DNA of 64,000 bases from Paucibacter sp. TC2R-5. GTDB lineage: Bacteria > Pseudomonadota > Gammaproteobacteria > Burkholderiales > Burkholderiaceae_C. This document shows positions 24,582 through 32,855 of the stretch, piece by piece. Position numbers and translations under genes: made by a program. Under the pieces are notes generated by a model, which was given only the letters and a program-made list of their open reading frames with translations, had not been told where the DNA came from and searched no databases. The first letter of the stretch is position 1. Every line of letters begins with the position of its first letter. The DNA is taken from contig NZ_JAJIRQ010000002.1 of assembly GCF_025717605.1 (NCBI RefSeq), positions 143,884-207,883 on the forward strand, written 5' to 3'.

Positions 24582-27365
24582 TCATTCTGCTTTGGCGGCA
24601 GATTCGATCCGCAGAAAGCCGCCTTCCACGGCGCCTTTTGTCGCGTGGGTGAGAGAGTTCAAAGACGGCATAGTCGCCGTTGCGGGCGTGGCGGCCAGGC
24701 CCACCCAAGCATTGCGTCCGCCATGCTTGGCCAAATAGAGCGCCTGATCGGCCAGGCCGACCACCTCTTGCCAAGTCAGCCGATCGGCTTGGCTGGCGAT
24801 GAACGGCAGCGCCGCGAATCCGACCGAACAACTCAAGGCCAGCGGGGCGGCGCCATCGATCTCAAAGGGTCGCTGAGCCACGCTGACCCGAATGCGCTCC
24901 GCGATCACATGCGCTGAGCAGGCGCTGACGGAGCGGGCAACGATCAAGAACTCCTCGCCGCCCCAGCGCACCACGTAGTCGGAGTCGCGGCAGGCTTGTT
25001 GCAAGCGCTCCCGCATTTGCACCAGCACTGCGTCACCGGCCGGGTGCCCCCAGTTGTCATTGACTCGTTTGAAATGGTCAATGTCGACCAGCAAGAACAG
25101 CAAATCCACATCCGCCGGGCCGCTCGTGTGCGGCACTTCACCGGCTTCTTGCCGGCGCTGCCAGTTGACGTAATGGCGCAGGGTCAGGCTGACCTCGGCA
25201 CTGATATTGAGCTCCAAGAAGCGGCGGTTGCGCAGCCCCGTCAAGGGGTCGGTTTGGCTGATATTGGTGAGCGACTGGTAGGCAGACTCCAATTCCAGAT
25301 TCTTCTGATGCACCTCAGCTTGCGCCTGATTCAGGCGCAAGAGCGTGGCCTCGAGCTGGCGGTAGTTGCGCGCATTCGCAATCGCGATGGCCGCGTAGGC
25401 GGCGAGACTGCGGAAGATCAAGCGCTCGCGGTCAGCATAGGCGTGCGCCTGTGTGGACTGAATCGACATCACGCCGAGCAGTTGCTCGCCGGTCAGCAGC
25501 GGAATGAACATCGCGCTGAGCGTCGGCTGGGTGGCCGGCAGCAAAACGCCGGGCCGCTCCGTCGGATCGACATCAATAAAAATATCCTGACGCAGCAAGG
25601 CGCAGCGTACGGTGTGGGCGCTCGGGTGGGACAAGGCCACGTCGTAGGGGGCCAGCCGCAACCCGTCTTCCGAGCCATAGCTCAGGCTCAGCCGCTCGCC
25701 ATCGGGCGTCAGCAAAAACACCGCGAAGTAGTGCGCGCTAAGCAGGCCATGCACATGACGATCCAAGGTTGTGTAGACCGCGCTTTCCTGCAACTGGCAG
25801 GTGATCTCCTGGCCGACCAGGCTCAGGCGCTCCAAGGTTGTGCTGGTTTCGTTCAGCATGGCGGCGCGCTCGGCATGAAACTTGGCCTCCGAGGCCACTG
25901 CATGTTTGGTCGCGTCTTGGCGGTGCACGCTCTCGCTGGCGGCCCGTGCCTCCCGGCCGAAGGCATAGGCTTGATGGCTATCGCCCAGTCGCGCGCATTC
26001 GGCCGCGATGGCGTCGTAGAGGCTGGGCGGCACGCTTTGCCGCAGTTCAGGTGGAAACGCCGATAACGCCAAATGCAGGTAATGCAAGGCCGGGCTGGCG
26101 GCCTGCATGCCCGCCGGTGCGGGCAAAGGATGGCGTCCGTGCAAGATCGCCAGGGTGCTCAGCGCATTCGACAACTGCAGTGGCAATTTGGCTGTTTCGG
26201 CCAGGGCCAGCGCGCTTTGGGCGGCGGCATGCGCTGCATCAGCGCGCCCCAGCTTGGACAGCGCCAGCGCCGCCACCTCCATCGCGCTCAGGCGCAGCTC
26301 GGTGGGGCGAGGCGGCTGATCGGCCTGCTCGAAACGACCCGCAGTTTGCAGCGCGGCTTCGGCAAGGCCTAGGTCGAGCTGCAGCTCCGCCAGGTAAAGC
26401 AGACCAAAGGCATAGGCGCGCGAATTGCTCAGCGGTGCGAGCAGGTTCAGCCCTTCGTCCAAAGCTTGCTGCGCTGCGTCTAGCGCCCCCAGCTTGCGCT
26501 GGGCATGGCCGAACTGCAGCAAGGCCAGGCCCAGCACCAAGGGCCAGCCATGCGGGCGCGCCAAGTCGAGTGCGCGCTGCATCCAGTCGAGCGCTTGGCA
26601 GTGGTCGTCAAGCTTGGAGAATGCCACTCCCATCGTTGTCATCGCCATCGCCACTTGGCGGACCATGCCGGCGCGCGCCAGGCTGCTGACGGTGTGGCTG
26701 CAGAGCTGGAAGACCGTCGCGTAGTCGGACTGCTGCAAGGCCTGAAAAGTCAGGAACTCATTGCACATCAGGTGCAGCGCGGGGTGGGCGGGCTGACTGA
26801 GCAGCCGCCGTACATGGGGCAACCATTGATTGACGGCCGCTACCAAATCCTGGCGCAGCGCGGCGAGGGCACCGCCTAGCTGGGCAAACTCGAGCCGAAA
26901 TTCGTCCCCGCAGCCGGCCGCCAAAGCGGCTGCGGAGTCGAAACCGGCGCGCCGCTGGATCAGGTCGCCGCGGTCGCCAGCGATCATGGCGAGCAGCACA
27001 TAAGCATCGGCCATCACCAGCACCAGCACATCGGCCTGCTCTTTGGCCTGCTGCTGTGCTTGTTGGATCACCGTTAGGGCTTGCGCCTCGGCGGCGTCGA
27101 GATCGGCAAATAACCAGTGGACTTCGGCCCGCAGCAGTTGCAAGCGCAGCACGGCAGACGAGGGCTCACTTGGCAACTCCGCAAGCAGCTGTTCGGCCAT
27201 TCGCAGCGCGCGCTGCGTATTGCGCTCACGCAAATGCCAAGCTAGTGCAATCCGCTCAGGCAAGAGGGCCTTGGCTCCCGCCTGAATGACCTTGGCCTCC
27301 AGCTTGTTGAACACTTCATCGGTCAGGAAAAGTTCCATTGGCGTGACGGATAAGGGATAGGACAT
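24582..27365 (-). CDS. TPR-GAF-GGDEF diguanylate cyclase
   Basis: 927 aa, cytoplasmic. The N-terminal half (about 20-500) is made of TPR-like helices, then a short coiled stretch, a GAF domain (about 520-680, LTGEQLLGVMSIQ), a coiled linker, and a GGDEF domain (about 735-900). The active motif is GGEEF in VVRWGGEEFLI, with RDSD five residues before it as an intact I-site. Active c-di-GMP synthesis with product feedback is expected. The start at 27365 is uncertain; a second Met nine codons later is equally possible, and neither has a clear ribosome binding site. The domain order is like that of the cyclase at the left edge of the window. Confidence 0.88.
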   Translation of the reverse strand: MSYPLSVTPMELFLTDEVFNKLEAKVIQAGAKALLPERIALAWHLRERNTQRALRMAEQLLAELPSEPSSAVLRLQLLRAEVHWLFADLDAAEAQALTVIQQAQQQAKEQADVLVLVMADAYVLLAMIAGDRGDLIQRRAGFDSAAALAAGCGDEFRLEFAQLGGALAALRQDLVAAVNQWLPHVRRLLSQPAHPALHLMCNEFLTFQALQQSDYATVFQLCSHTVSSLARAGMVRQVAMAMTTMGVAFSKLDDHCQALDWMQRALDLARPHGWPLVLGLALLQFGHAQRKLGALDAAQQALDEGLNLLAPLSNSRAYAFGLLYLAELQLDLGLAEAALQTAGRFEQADQPPRPTELRLSAMEVAALALSKLGRADAAHAAAQSALALAETAKLPLQLSNALSTLAILHGRHPLPAPAGMQAASPALHYLHLALSAFPPELRQSVPPSLYDAIAAECARLGDSHQAYAFGREARAASESVHRQDATKHAVASEAKFHAERAAMLNETSTTLERLSLVGQEITCQLQESAVYTTLDRHVHGLLSAHYFAVFLLTPDGERLSLSYGSEDGLRLAPYDVALSHPSAHTVRCALLRQDIFIDVDPTERPGVLLPATQPTLSAMFIPLLTGEQLLGVMSIQSTQAHAYADRERLIFRSLAAYAAIAIANARNYRQLEATLLRLNQAQAEVHQKNLELESAYQSLTNISQTDPLTGLRNRRFLELNISAEVSLTLRHYVNWQRRQEAGEVPHTSGPADVDLLFLLVDIDHFKRVNDNWGHPAGDAVLVQMRERLQQACRDSDYVVRWGGEEFLIVARSVSACSAHVIAERIRVSVAQRPFEIDGAAPLALSCSVGFAALPFIASQADRLTWQEVVGLADQALYLAKHGGRNAWVGLAATPATATMPSLNSLTHATKGAVEGGFLRIESAAKAE

Positions 27366-27799
27366 TCAACCGCGCCACAGCATGTATGGCGACCCTAGAA
27401 CGGGTACCCCATCCGGAATTCCCATTGGCAAGACCAGCTTATCACTTGGCTGAGGCGCTTGGCCTCAGACTTGGCTCAGATATGCGCCTGTGCCTTGCGG
27501 ACCTCAGGGCCATCGGTGATCAATGCGATCAGATTCATTTCAAGCCGTCATTGCCCTCAGTCAGTGCCCTCAAAATGTCCCGGCCTTCACCAGGCCGACA
27601 GTTTGAACAAGCGCCGCATAGCTGACTCTCGGTTCGCCAACCGTTTTGGTCAACGGCGGCTTACTGCCAGAAGTCTCAACCAGGTGGAGGATTCCTTGCC
27701 AAGGGGATTTTTTGGATGGACCAACGGTACCAAGCGGGCATACTTGCTGTGCGGCGGTTGAATTTCCTATCCATAAGACCGCCTGAGGAGATTCCCACA
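27366..27799. other. 434-base intergenic region
   Basis: Divergent spacer between the TPR-GAF-GGDEF gene and the first solute-binding protein gene. The only structure seen is a perfect 7-bp hairpin, CTGAGGC/GCCTCAG (27450-27456 / 27462-27468), without a T run. Short open frames here look random. Confidence 0.5.
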
Positions 27800-28591
27800 A
27801 TGCGATCCGCATGGACTGCCCTGCTGCTTTGCTTGCCTGGTTTGTGCATCGCGGCTTGCTCGCGCACGATTGTGGTGCCGGTGACCACCGTCGGGTTGAG
27901 TGTGACCATCGATGCCGGCAAGGTGGGCGGCGCTTACCCAAGCTTGCTGCGTGAGTTGGGACTTGCAAATGGCTGCCACTTTGACTTCCAGCCTGTGCCC
28001 CGCGCGCGCCTGGAGTTGATGTTCGAGACAGGCCAGGCCGACCTGATCGTGCCCGCCACCCGTTCTGACCGGCGCGACTTGCAGGGGGAGTTCGTCCCGC
28101 TGATTCAAAGCCGCGCCGCCGCGATTTCGCGTGCAAGCGAGCGGCTTGCTGTGCGTTCCCTGGACGACATTCTTCAGCGCAAGGAGTTGCGCGTCGCAGT
28201 GGTGCGCGGCTTTGACTTTGGCGCCGAATACCGCCGTTTTGTCGAGGCGATCAGGGCACAGGGCCGACTGCAGCAGGAGGCCGACCTCGCCAGCCTGGTG
28301 CGCGTACTTCAGGAAGGGCATGCCGATCTGACCGTGCTCAACACCACCAACCTGTATGGCCTGCAAGCCAGCGGCGCAAAGCCACTGCCCGCGCAGTGGC
28401 GCGTCGAGCCCTTGAATGAGATGCCTTGGGGCGAAGCCGGCTTCTATATCTCGAACAAGTCACTCGCCCCCGCCGACCGCCAACACCTGCGCCAAATGCT
28501 TCAAGAAGCCGCACGCAGCGGCGCGGTGTGGAAGGCGCTGAGCCAGGTCTACCCGGCGGCCACCCTGGAAGCGGGAATGAAGCCGCTGTGA
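27800..28591 (+). CDS. Family 3 extracellular solute-binding protein (lipoprotein)
   Basis: 263 aa from the ATG at 27800, chosen because GAGGAG lies ten bases upstream and a lipoprotein signal starts there (lipobox IAAC near residue 20). The mature part follows the two-lobe family 3 binding-protein pattern: PSLLRELG, CHFDFQPVPRARLELMFETG, QADLIVPATRS, and LRVAVVRGFDFG. The ligand is unknown; the family binds amino acids and similar small molecules. No ABC permease or ATPase gene is nearby, so it may act as a sensor or pair with a distant transporter. A second such gene follows 230 bases later. Confidence 0.8.
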   Translation: MRSAWTALLLCLPGLCIAACSRTIVVPVTTVGLSVTIDAGKVGGAYPSLLRELGLANGCHFDFQPVPRARLELMFETGQADLIVPATRSDRRDLQGEFVPLIQSRAAAISRASERLAVRSLDDILQRKELRVAVVRGFDFGAEYRRFVEAIRAQGRLQQEADLASLVRVLQEGHADLTVLNTTNLYGLQASGAKPLPAQWRVEPLNEMPWGEAGFYISNKSLAPADRQHLRQMLQEAARSGAVWKALSQVYPAATLEAGMKPL

Positions 28592-28823
28592 AGACTCGGT
28601 CCGACCTGCGCGCCGTCGCTTGGGCGTTTGAGTGGCTTGGCCCAGCTACTCGGGCCCCATCGACGTGCCGGTGGCCAACAGTGGCTTGATCGTCAGCTTG
28701 AGCCAAGATCAATAGTGTTCTTGGAATCAGTCCGTGAACCTCCGGCCAACCGCTCCCCAAAGAGCAACCAGGACTCAGGTTTGCTTGACTGTCGAGCCAC
28801 TGCGCTCGAGAATTCCTGCCACG

Positions 28824-29600
28824 ATGTTGTCATCCAATGAAGGTTCTTTGCTTCTCGCAAAAGCGAGAATTTTCATCGCTGCAATTGCCGCATCGGTCTG
28901 CTTCAATGTGTGCGCGCAAGAAAAGACCATTCGCTTGGCAATGATGGAGGAGGTGCGGACCATTACAGATAAGCCCCTGGCGACATTGCGTAAGGTTTAC
29001 GCAAATTTAGGCTATGAACTCGTCGTGGTTCCAATGCCATTCGCCCGCTCGATGATGGCTGCAAACAATGGCGATTTTGATGGCGAAGTTGCCCGGCTTC
29101 CATATATTGAAGAATCTGCGAAGAACCTCCTTCGGGTTCCTGTCGCCGTAAATGTGACCGAATATGTTCCCTATATTTTGCAGGGGACATCCACCGATCT
29201 TTCAAGCTGGGACAAGATTAACGCATCGGGCTTATCGATTGGGGCACGTCGCGGCGCCCAGTTAACCGAGAGTTCTGTTCGCCAAGACCGATTGAGGTTG
29301 GTTAACTCCTACGATTCGCTCTTGGCGATGCTGTTGCTTCATCGAATTGATGTAGCCATCGCGCCCAAAGGGCAGTTGGAGGAATACTACTTAAATGTCC
29401 ACGAAAGCAATAAGCCCGACATATCAAAAATTCAGGTGCTGCCAGTGTTTGCCTCGATGCCCGTCTACCATTATCTGCATAAGAAAAATGCCGCCTTAGT
29501 GCCCATGGTTGAAAGGGAAATTAAACGCATTAATTCAGGACAGAGTGAGCTAGTCGAAGGCTCGAAAGTCCAGAAGACTCAGTCGTCAAAAACTCAATAA
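28824..29600 (+). CDS. Second family 3 solute-binding protein, compositionally atypical
   Basis: 258 aa from the ATG at 28824, with a signal peptide (about 1-30, ending FNVCAQ). The typical pattern is seen: TIRLAMMEEVRTITDKPLA, YELVVVPMPFARSMMAANNG, GLSIGARRGAQL and LAMLLLHRIDVAI. Codon use is visibly more AT-rich than in neighbouring genes, with codons such as aat, ata, tta and gaa common, which suggests acquisition by transfer. No transporter partner is nearby. It is only distantly similar to the gene just upstream, so this is not a fresh duplication. Confidence 0.78.
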   Translation: MLSSNEGSLLLAKARIFIAAIAASVCFNVCAQEKTIRLAMMEEVRTITDKPLATLRKVYANLGYELVVVPMPFARSMMAANNGDFDGEVARLPYIEESAKNLLRVPVAVNVTEYVPYILQGTSTDLSSWDKINASGLSIGARRGAQLTESSVRQDRLRLVNSYDSLLAMLLLHRIDVAIAPKGQLEEYYLNVHESNKPDISKIQVLPVFASMPVYHYLHKKNAALVPMVEREIKRINSGQSELVEGSKVQKTQSSKTQ

Positions 29601-29815
29601 TCCCTCGGCAGCCACCATAGGCGAACAAACTTCGGAACTGTGCGAACCCTCAACCCTGGCAAATCCACGAAGGAGCACATTAGGCGCTGGAGTTCAGGCA
29701 CTTAACAGGCTGCTGAAACACCAATCCGGAGCACCTTGAGGGTGAATCTTTTGAGGGTCAGGTCTTGAGTCTGCAGGCCGAATCGCTCCCTGCGACTCCA
29801 TTTTTTTTCTAGCAA

Positions 29816-30211
29816 GTGAATTTCCGGTACGGGCACGGAACTGCCGCCGGGATTGAAGCAGGTGAGGCGCTCCGCGCCCTTACCGATCGGCAAGATGTTC
29901 ATATGCTCGTCTACGAGCTTGGGCAAACTCTTATTGGAACTTGCATGCTTGCGATCATTCCCAATCTTGCATGCGGCGCCAAACCCTTTGGAGCCATTGA
30001 ACATGTATTCACCCTTGCTGCTCATCGCGGCCATGGGTATGGGCGCCTTGTTCTCGAACACGCGCTCGACCTCGCTTGGTCCGCACATTGCTGCAAGGTG
30101 CATCTCTTATCCGGCACGCAGCGAACCGAAGCCCACCGGCTCTACGAGTCCGTGGGCTTCGTGGGCAATGTTGAAAGAGGATTCGTGGTCAAACCAAAGG
30201 GCACTGCCTAA
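29816..30211 (+). pseudogene. GNAT acetyltransferase, apparently N-terminally truncated
   Basis: 131 codons from a GTG, with a stop codon two codons upstream. The acetyl-CoA binding part is intact: FTLAAHRGHGYGRLVLEHAL fits the V-x-x-x-x-RGxGxG loop, followed by HRLYESVGF. The first strand and helix of the fold seem to be missing, as family members are usually 140-170 aa. An eight-T run at 29799-29806 lies just upstream and could mark a frameshift that split the gene. A working short protein from the GTG cannot be ruled out. It lies in the AT-richer patch. Confidence 0.5.
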
Positions 30212-30284
30212 CTCAAAACTCAAGCGGCACAGCGCCGCATAGGCACATACCTCAAGCCTACGCCCTGGCATCAAAAGGAGCACT

Positions 30285-30815
30285 ATGCGCACGCACACCA
30301 GCCCAAACACACCGCACCGCGATCGCGCCGGCGACTCGAACTTCCGCGGGCGCCAATGCCTTGTTGCCGCAGTCCTGGCGGCATCCGCGCCAGTCTGTTT
30401 CGCGCAAGATGACGTGCGCAGCGGGCCGCTTTACGACGGGCTGGCACGCATGGACAGTGCGCTCTTCGAGGCCGCGTTCATTAGCTGCGACGCAGCCAAG
30501 TTCAAAGCAATCTTCACCGAAGACGCGGAGTTCTATCACGACCGTACTGGTGCCAGCTTTGGCAACGAGGTTCGCACCCTGAAATCCTGCCCTCGTGACA
30601 ATGGTGTGACCCGAACTCTGGTGCCCGGTAGTCTGGAGGTCTACCCGATGCAAGGCTACGGCGCCCTACAGATCGGACGACACATATTCGCAAAGGCGGG
30701 TGAGCCCGGATCTGAAGTCGCGCAGTTCGTGCATCTATGGAAACGCGAGGGAGACACCTGGAAGCTGGCCAGAGTGCTGAGTTTTGATCACCGCCCTTCA
30801 GCTCAACAGAAGTAG
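30285..30815 (+). CDS. Exported DUF4440/SnoaL-like (NTF2-fold) protein
   Basis: 176 aa. AGGAG precedes the ATG. A somewhat long N-terminus is followed by a hydrophobic stretch ending APVCFAQ near residue 41, probably a signal peptide. The rest follows the NTF2-like DUF4440 pattern: MDSALFEAAFISCDAAKF, FTEDAEFYHDRTG, and a C-terminal WKREGDTWKLARVLSFDH. The fold serves as small-molecule binding or enzyme domain; the role here is unknown. An unrelated second NTF2-like gene lies at 45775. Confidence 0.75.
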   Translation: MRTHTSPNTPHRDRAGDSNFRGRQCLVAAVLAASAPVCFAQDDVRSGPLYDGLARMDSALFEAAFISCDAAKFKAIFTEDAEFYHDRTGASFGNEVRTLKSCPRDNGVTRTLVPGSLEVYPMQGYGALQIGRHIFAKAGEPGSEVAQFVHLWKREGDTWKLARVLSFDHRPSAQQK

Positions 30816-31115
30816 TTGCTCAAAATATCAACTGCGTGGACGCCAATCTTGCAGCTGAAATGTCCGCCCTGCGTTGCCCATTACCGGCATCAGCCCTGCA
30901 TCGAATTTCAGCCCCCCCCCGGGGACAGCACAAGCTCACAACGCTCAGCCTTCGCGCACAGCTCGTCTGGCCCGAAAAGCTCACGGAACGATTGGAGAAA
31001 TGGCCGCTCCCCCGAGTTGGCGCCCTGACCGGGTAAACCGCCTTTGTGTTTCAGGCTCGCACCCGATAATCCGCCCACAATGATTGCCAGGGGCGCCGAT
31101 CAGCGCCGATCAAGA
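30816..31115. other. 300-base intergenic region
   Basis: Spacer before the AmpG-like permease gene. The only feature noted is a run of nine C (30912-30920) followed by GGGG. No gene or clear promoter is seen. Confidence 0.4.
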
Positions 31116-32855
31116 ATGAGACTCCCCAATCTGCTGGGCAGCAAGAACGGCCGTCTATCGGCCTTTTTCTTTTTGTATATGACCGAGGGCATACCGCTCG
31201 GTTTCGCCGCTACGGCGGTGGCCACCCAGCTGCGACGCATGGGCGTGGGGCCGGCCGAGATTGGCGCTTTTGTGGCGGCGTTTTACCTGCCATGGGCTTT
31301 CAAATGGGCGTTCGGCCCGCTGATCGACGTGTTCCGCTCCAAGCGCTTCGGCCACCGCCGCGCCTGGATCATCGGCACACAGCTGATGATGGCGGCTACC
31401 TTGGCCGTGCTGATCTTCCTCAAGCTGCCCGAGCAGCTACCGCTGTTCACCTTGATTTTGCTGGTGCACAACACCTTCGCGGCGATGCAGGACGTGGCGA
31501 TCGACTCGCTGGCCTGCAATGTGCTGCAAGAAGACGAGCGCGGCTTGGCCAATGGCCTGATGTTTGGCGGCGCGGCCATTGGCCAGGCGGTCGGTGGCAG
31601 CGGGGTGCTGTTCCTGATGTCTTATATCGGCTTTCAGTCCAGCTTCATCTTCGTCGCCCTGTGCATTCTGGCCGTGACGGGCCTGGTGGTGCTGCCGATG
31701 AAAGAAGCCTTGGTGCTGGCCACGGCTGAGACGGCCGCCAAGGCCGGCTCGGGCCTGCGCCACGCCGCCGGCGAGATGCGTGACTTCGCGATGGCCGCCT
31801 TCCGCTCCTTCCTGGGCACCAAGGGCGCATTTGCCGGCGTGTTCTACGCCTTGCTGCCAGCGGGTGCCATGTCTTTGAGCCTGGCGCTGCAATCGAATCT
31901 GTCGGTCGAGTTGGGCCTGGACGATGACCAGGTTGCCTGGCTGCAACTGTTCTCCACCGTCGCCAGCGCCGTCGCCATGGTGATAGGCGGCGTGCTGTCC
32001 GACCACCTGGGCCGCCGGCGCGTGCTGACCGTGTGCACCCTGCTGACGAGTTTGCCGGTGCTGTATCTGATGTGGGTGCTGCAAAAGCATGGCTATGTGA
32101 TGCCGCGCGAAACGGGCAGTGCCAGCGCGCTGGCGGCGGTGCCGCCAGCCTTGGTGTCCGCGCTCTGGGCCTCCACCATCGCCTTCAATATCTTCATGGG
32201 CCTGGGCTATGGCGTGCGCACGGCCTTGTTCATGGACGTGACCAACCCACGCGTGGCCGCCACCCAGTTCACCGCCTATATGGCGCTGAGCAATCTGGCG
32301 ATCGCCTATACCGCCACCTGGCAAGGCCTGGCCATTGAGGCCTGGGGTTATCCGATCACCCTGGCAGCGGATGCGGTTTTGGGTCTGGGCAGCCTGGCCT
32401 TGATGCCGCTGATGAAAAAGGCCAAGTCCGAAGCCGAGCAGCGGGGCGACGCCCATGCCGCCAAGCGCGCCGGCCGCTGCGCTTTTGGCCTGAGCCTGCT
32501 GTGCCTGAGCTGGCTGCCGTTCTGGCTCTTCCGAGCCGAGACCGGCTCGGCCGAGGCAATCTTCAACACCTTCTTCACGTTGGTGTTCGTGGTGGCGGCG
32601 TTGTTCATGCTGGCCGGGCGCGAAGTGCTGGGCGCAGAAGCGAGCAATTCCTTGCGCCGCGCCTGCGTCTGGCTGGCGCCGCTGCTGCTGGCCCTGTATT
32701 TGCGCCGCTATCTGGACGACTTGGCCACCGCCGCCCCTCCGCTGCTACTCAGCCTGGCCCAAGGCCTGATCTATGCCGTGCCCTTGGTCGCGGCGGCGCT
32801 GCTGATGCTGCTGGCGCGGCGAAACTGGGGCAGCTTGCTGGAGACAAGATCATGA
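31116..32855 (+). CDS. AmpG-like MFS permease, long form
   Basis: 579 aa from the ATG at 31116 (ATG at 31080 is an alternative). It has a standard MFS core, opening with FFFLYMTEGIPLGFAATAVA, then FYLPWAFKWAFGPLIDVF and NTFAAMQDVAIDSLA, all reminiscent of AmpG. Two to four extra hydrophobic helices follow at about residues 450-575, recalling the extra helices of AmpG itself. The stop overlaps the start of the penicillin acylase gene (ATGA), so the two are translationally coupled. Import of a compound whose amide bond is then cut by the acylase is one reading, but the acylase is outside the cytoplasm, so the order could also be cut first, import second. Confidence 0.82.
   Translation: MRLPNLLGSKNGRLSAFFFLYMTEGIPLGFAATAVATQLRRMGVGPAEIGAFVAAFYLPWAFKWAFGPLIDVFRSKRFGHRRAWIIGTQLMMAATLAVLIFLKLPEQLPLFTLILLVHNTFAAMQDVAIDSLACNVLQEDERGLANGLMFGGAAIGQAVGGSGVLFLMSYIGFQSSFIFVALCILAVTGLVVLPMKEALVLATAETAAKAGSGLRHAAGEMRDFAMAAFRSFLGTKGAFAGVFYALLPAGAMSLSLALQSNLSVELGLDDDQVAWLQLFSTVASAVAMVIGGVLSDHLGRRRVLTVCTLLTSLPVLYLMWVLQKHGYVMPRETGSASALAAVPPALVSALWASTIAFNIFMGLGYGVRTALFMDVTNPRVAATQFTAYMALSNLAIAYTATWQGLAIEAWGYPITLAADAVLGLGSLALMPLMKKAKSEAEQRGDAHAAKRAGRCAFGLSLLCLSWLPFWLFRAETGSAEAIFNTFFTLVFVVAALFMLAGREVLGAEASNSLRRACVWLAPLLLALYLRRYLDDLATAAPPLLLSLAQGLIYAVPLVAAALLMLLARRNWGSLLETRS

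Noticed and set aside
32501-32851. In-frame extension upstream of the penicillin acylase ATG
   Set aside because: It overlaps the permease gene in another frame; the ATG at 32852 gives the export segment and a classic ATGA coupling.
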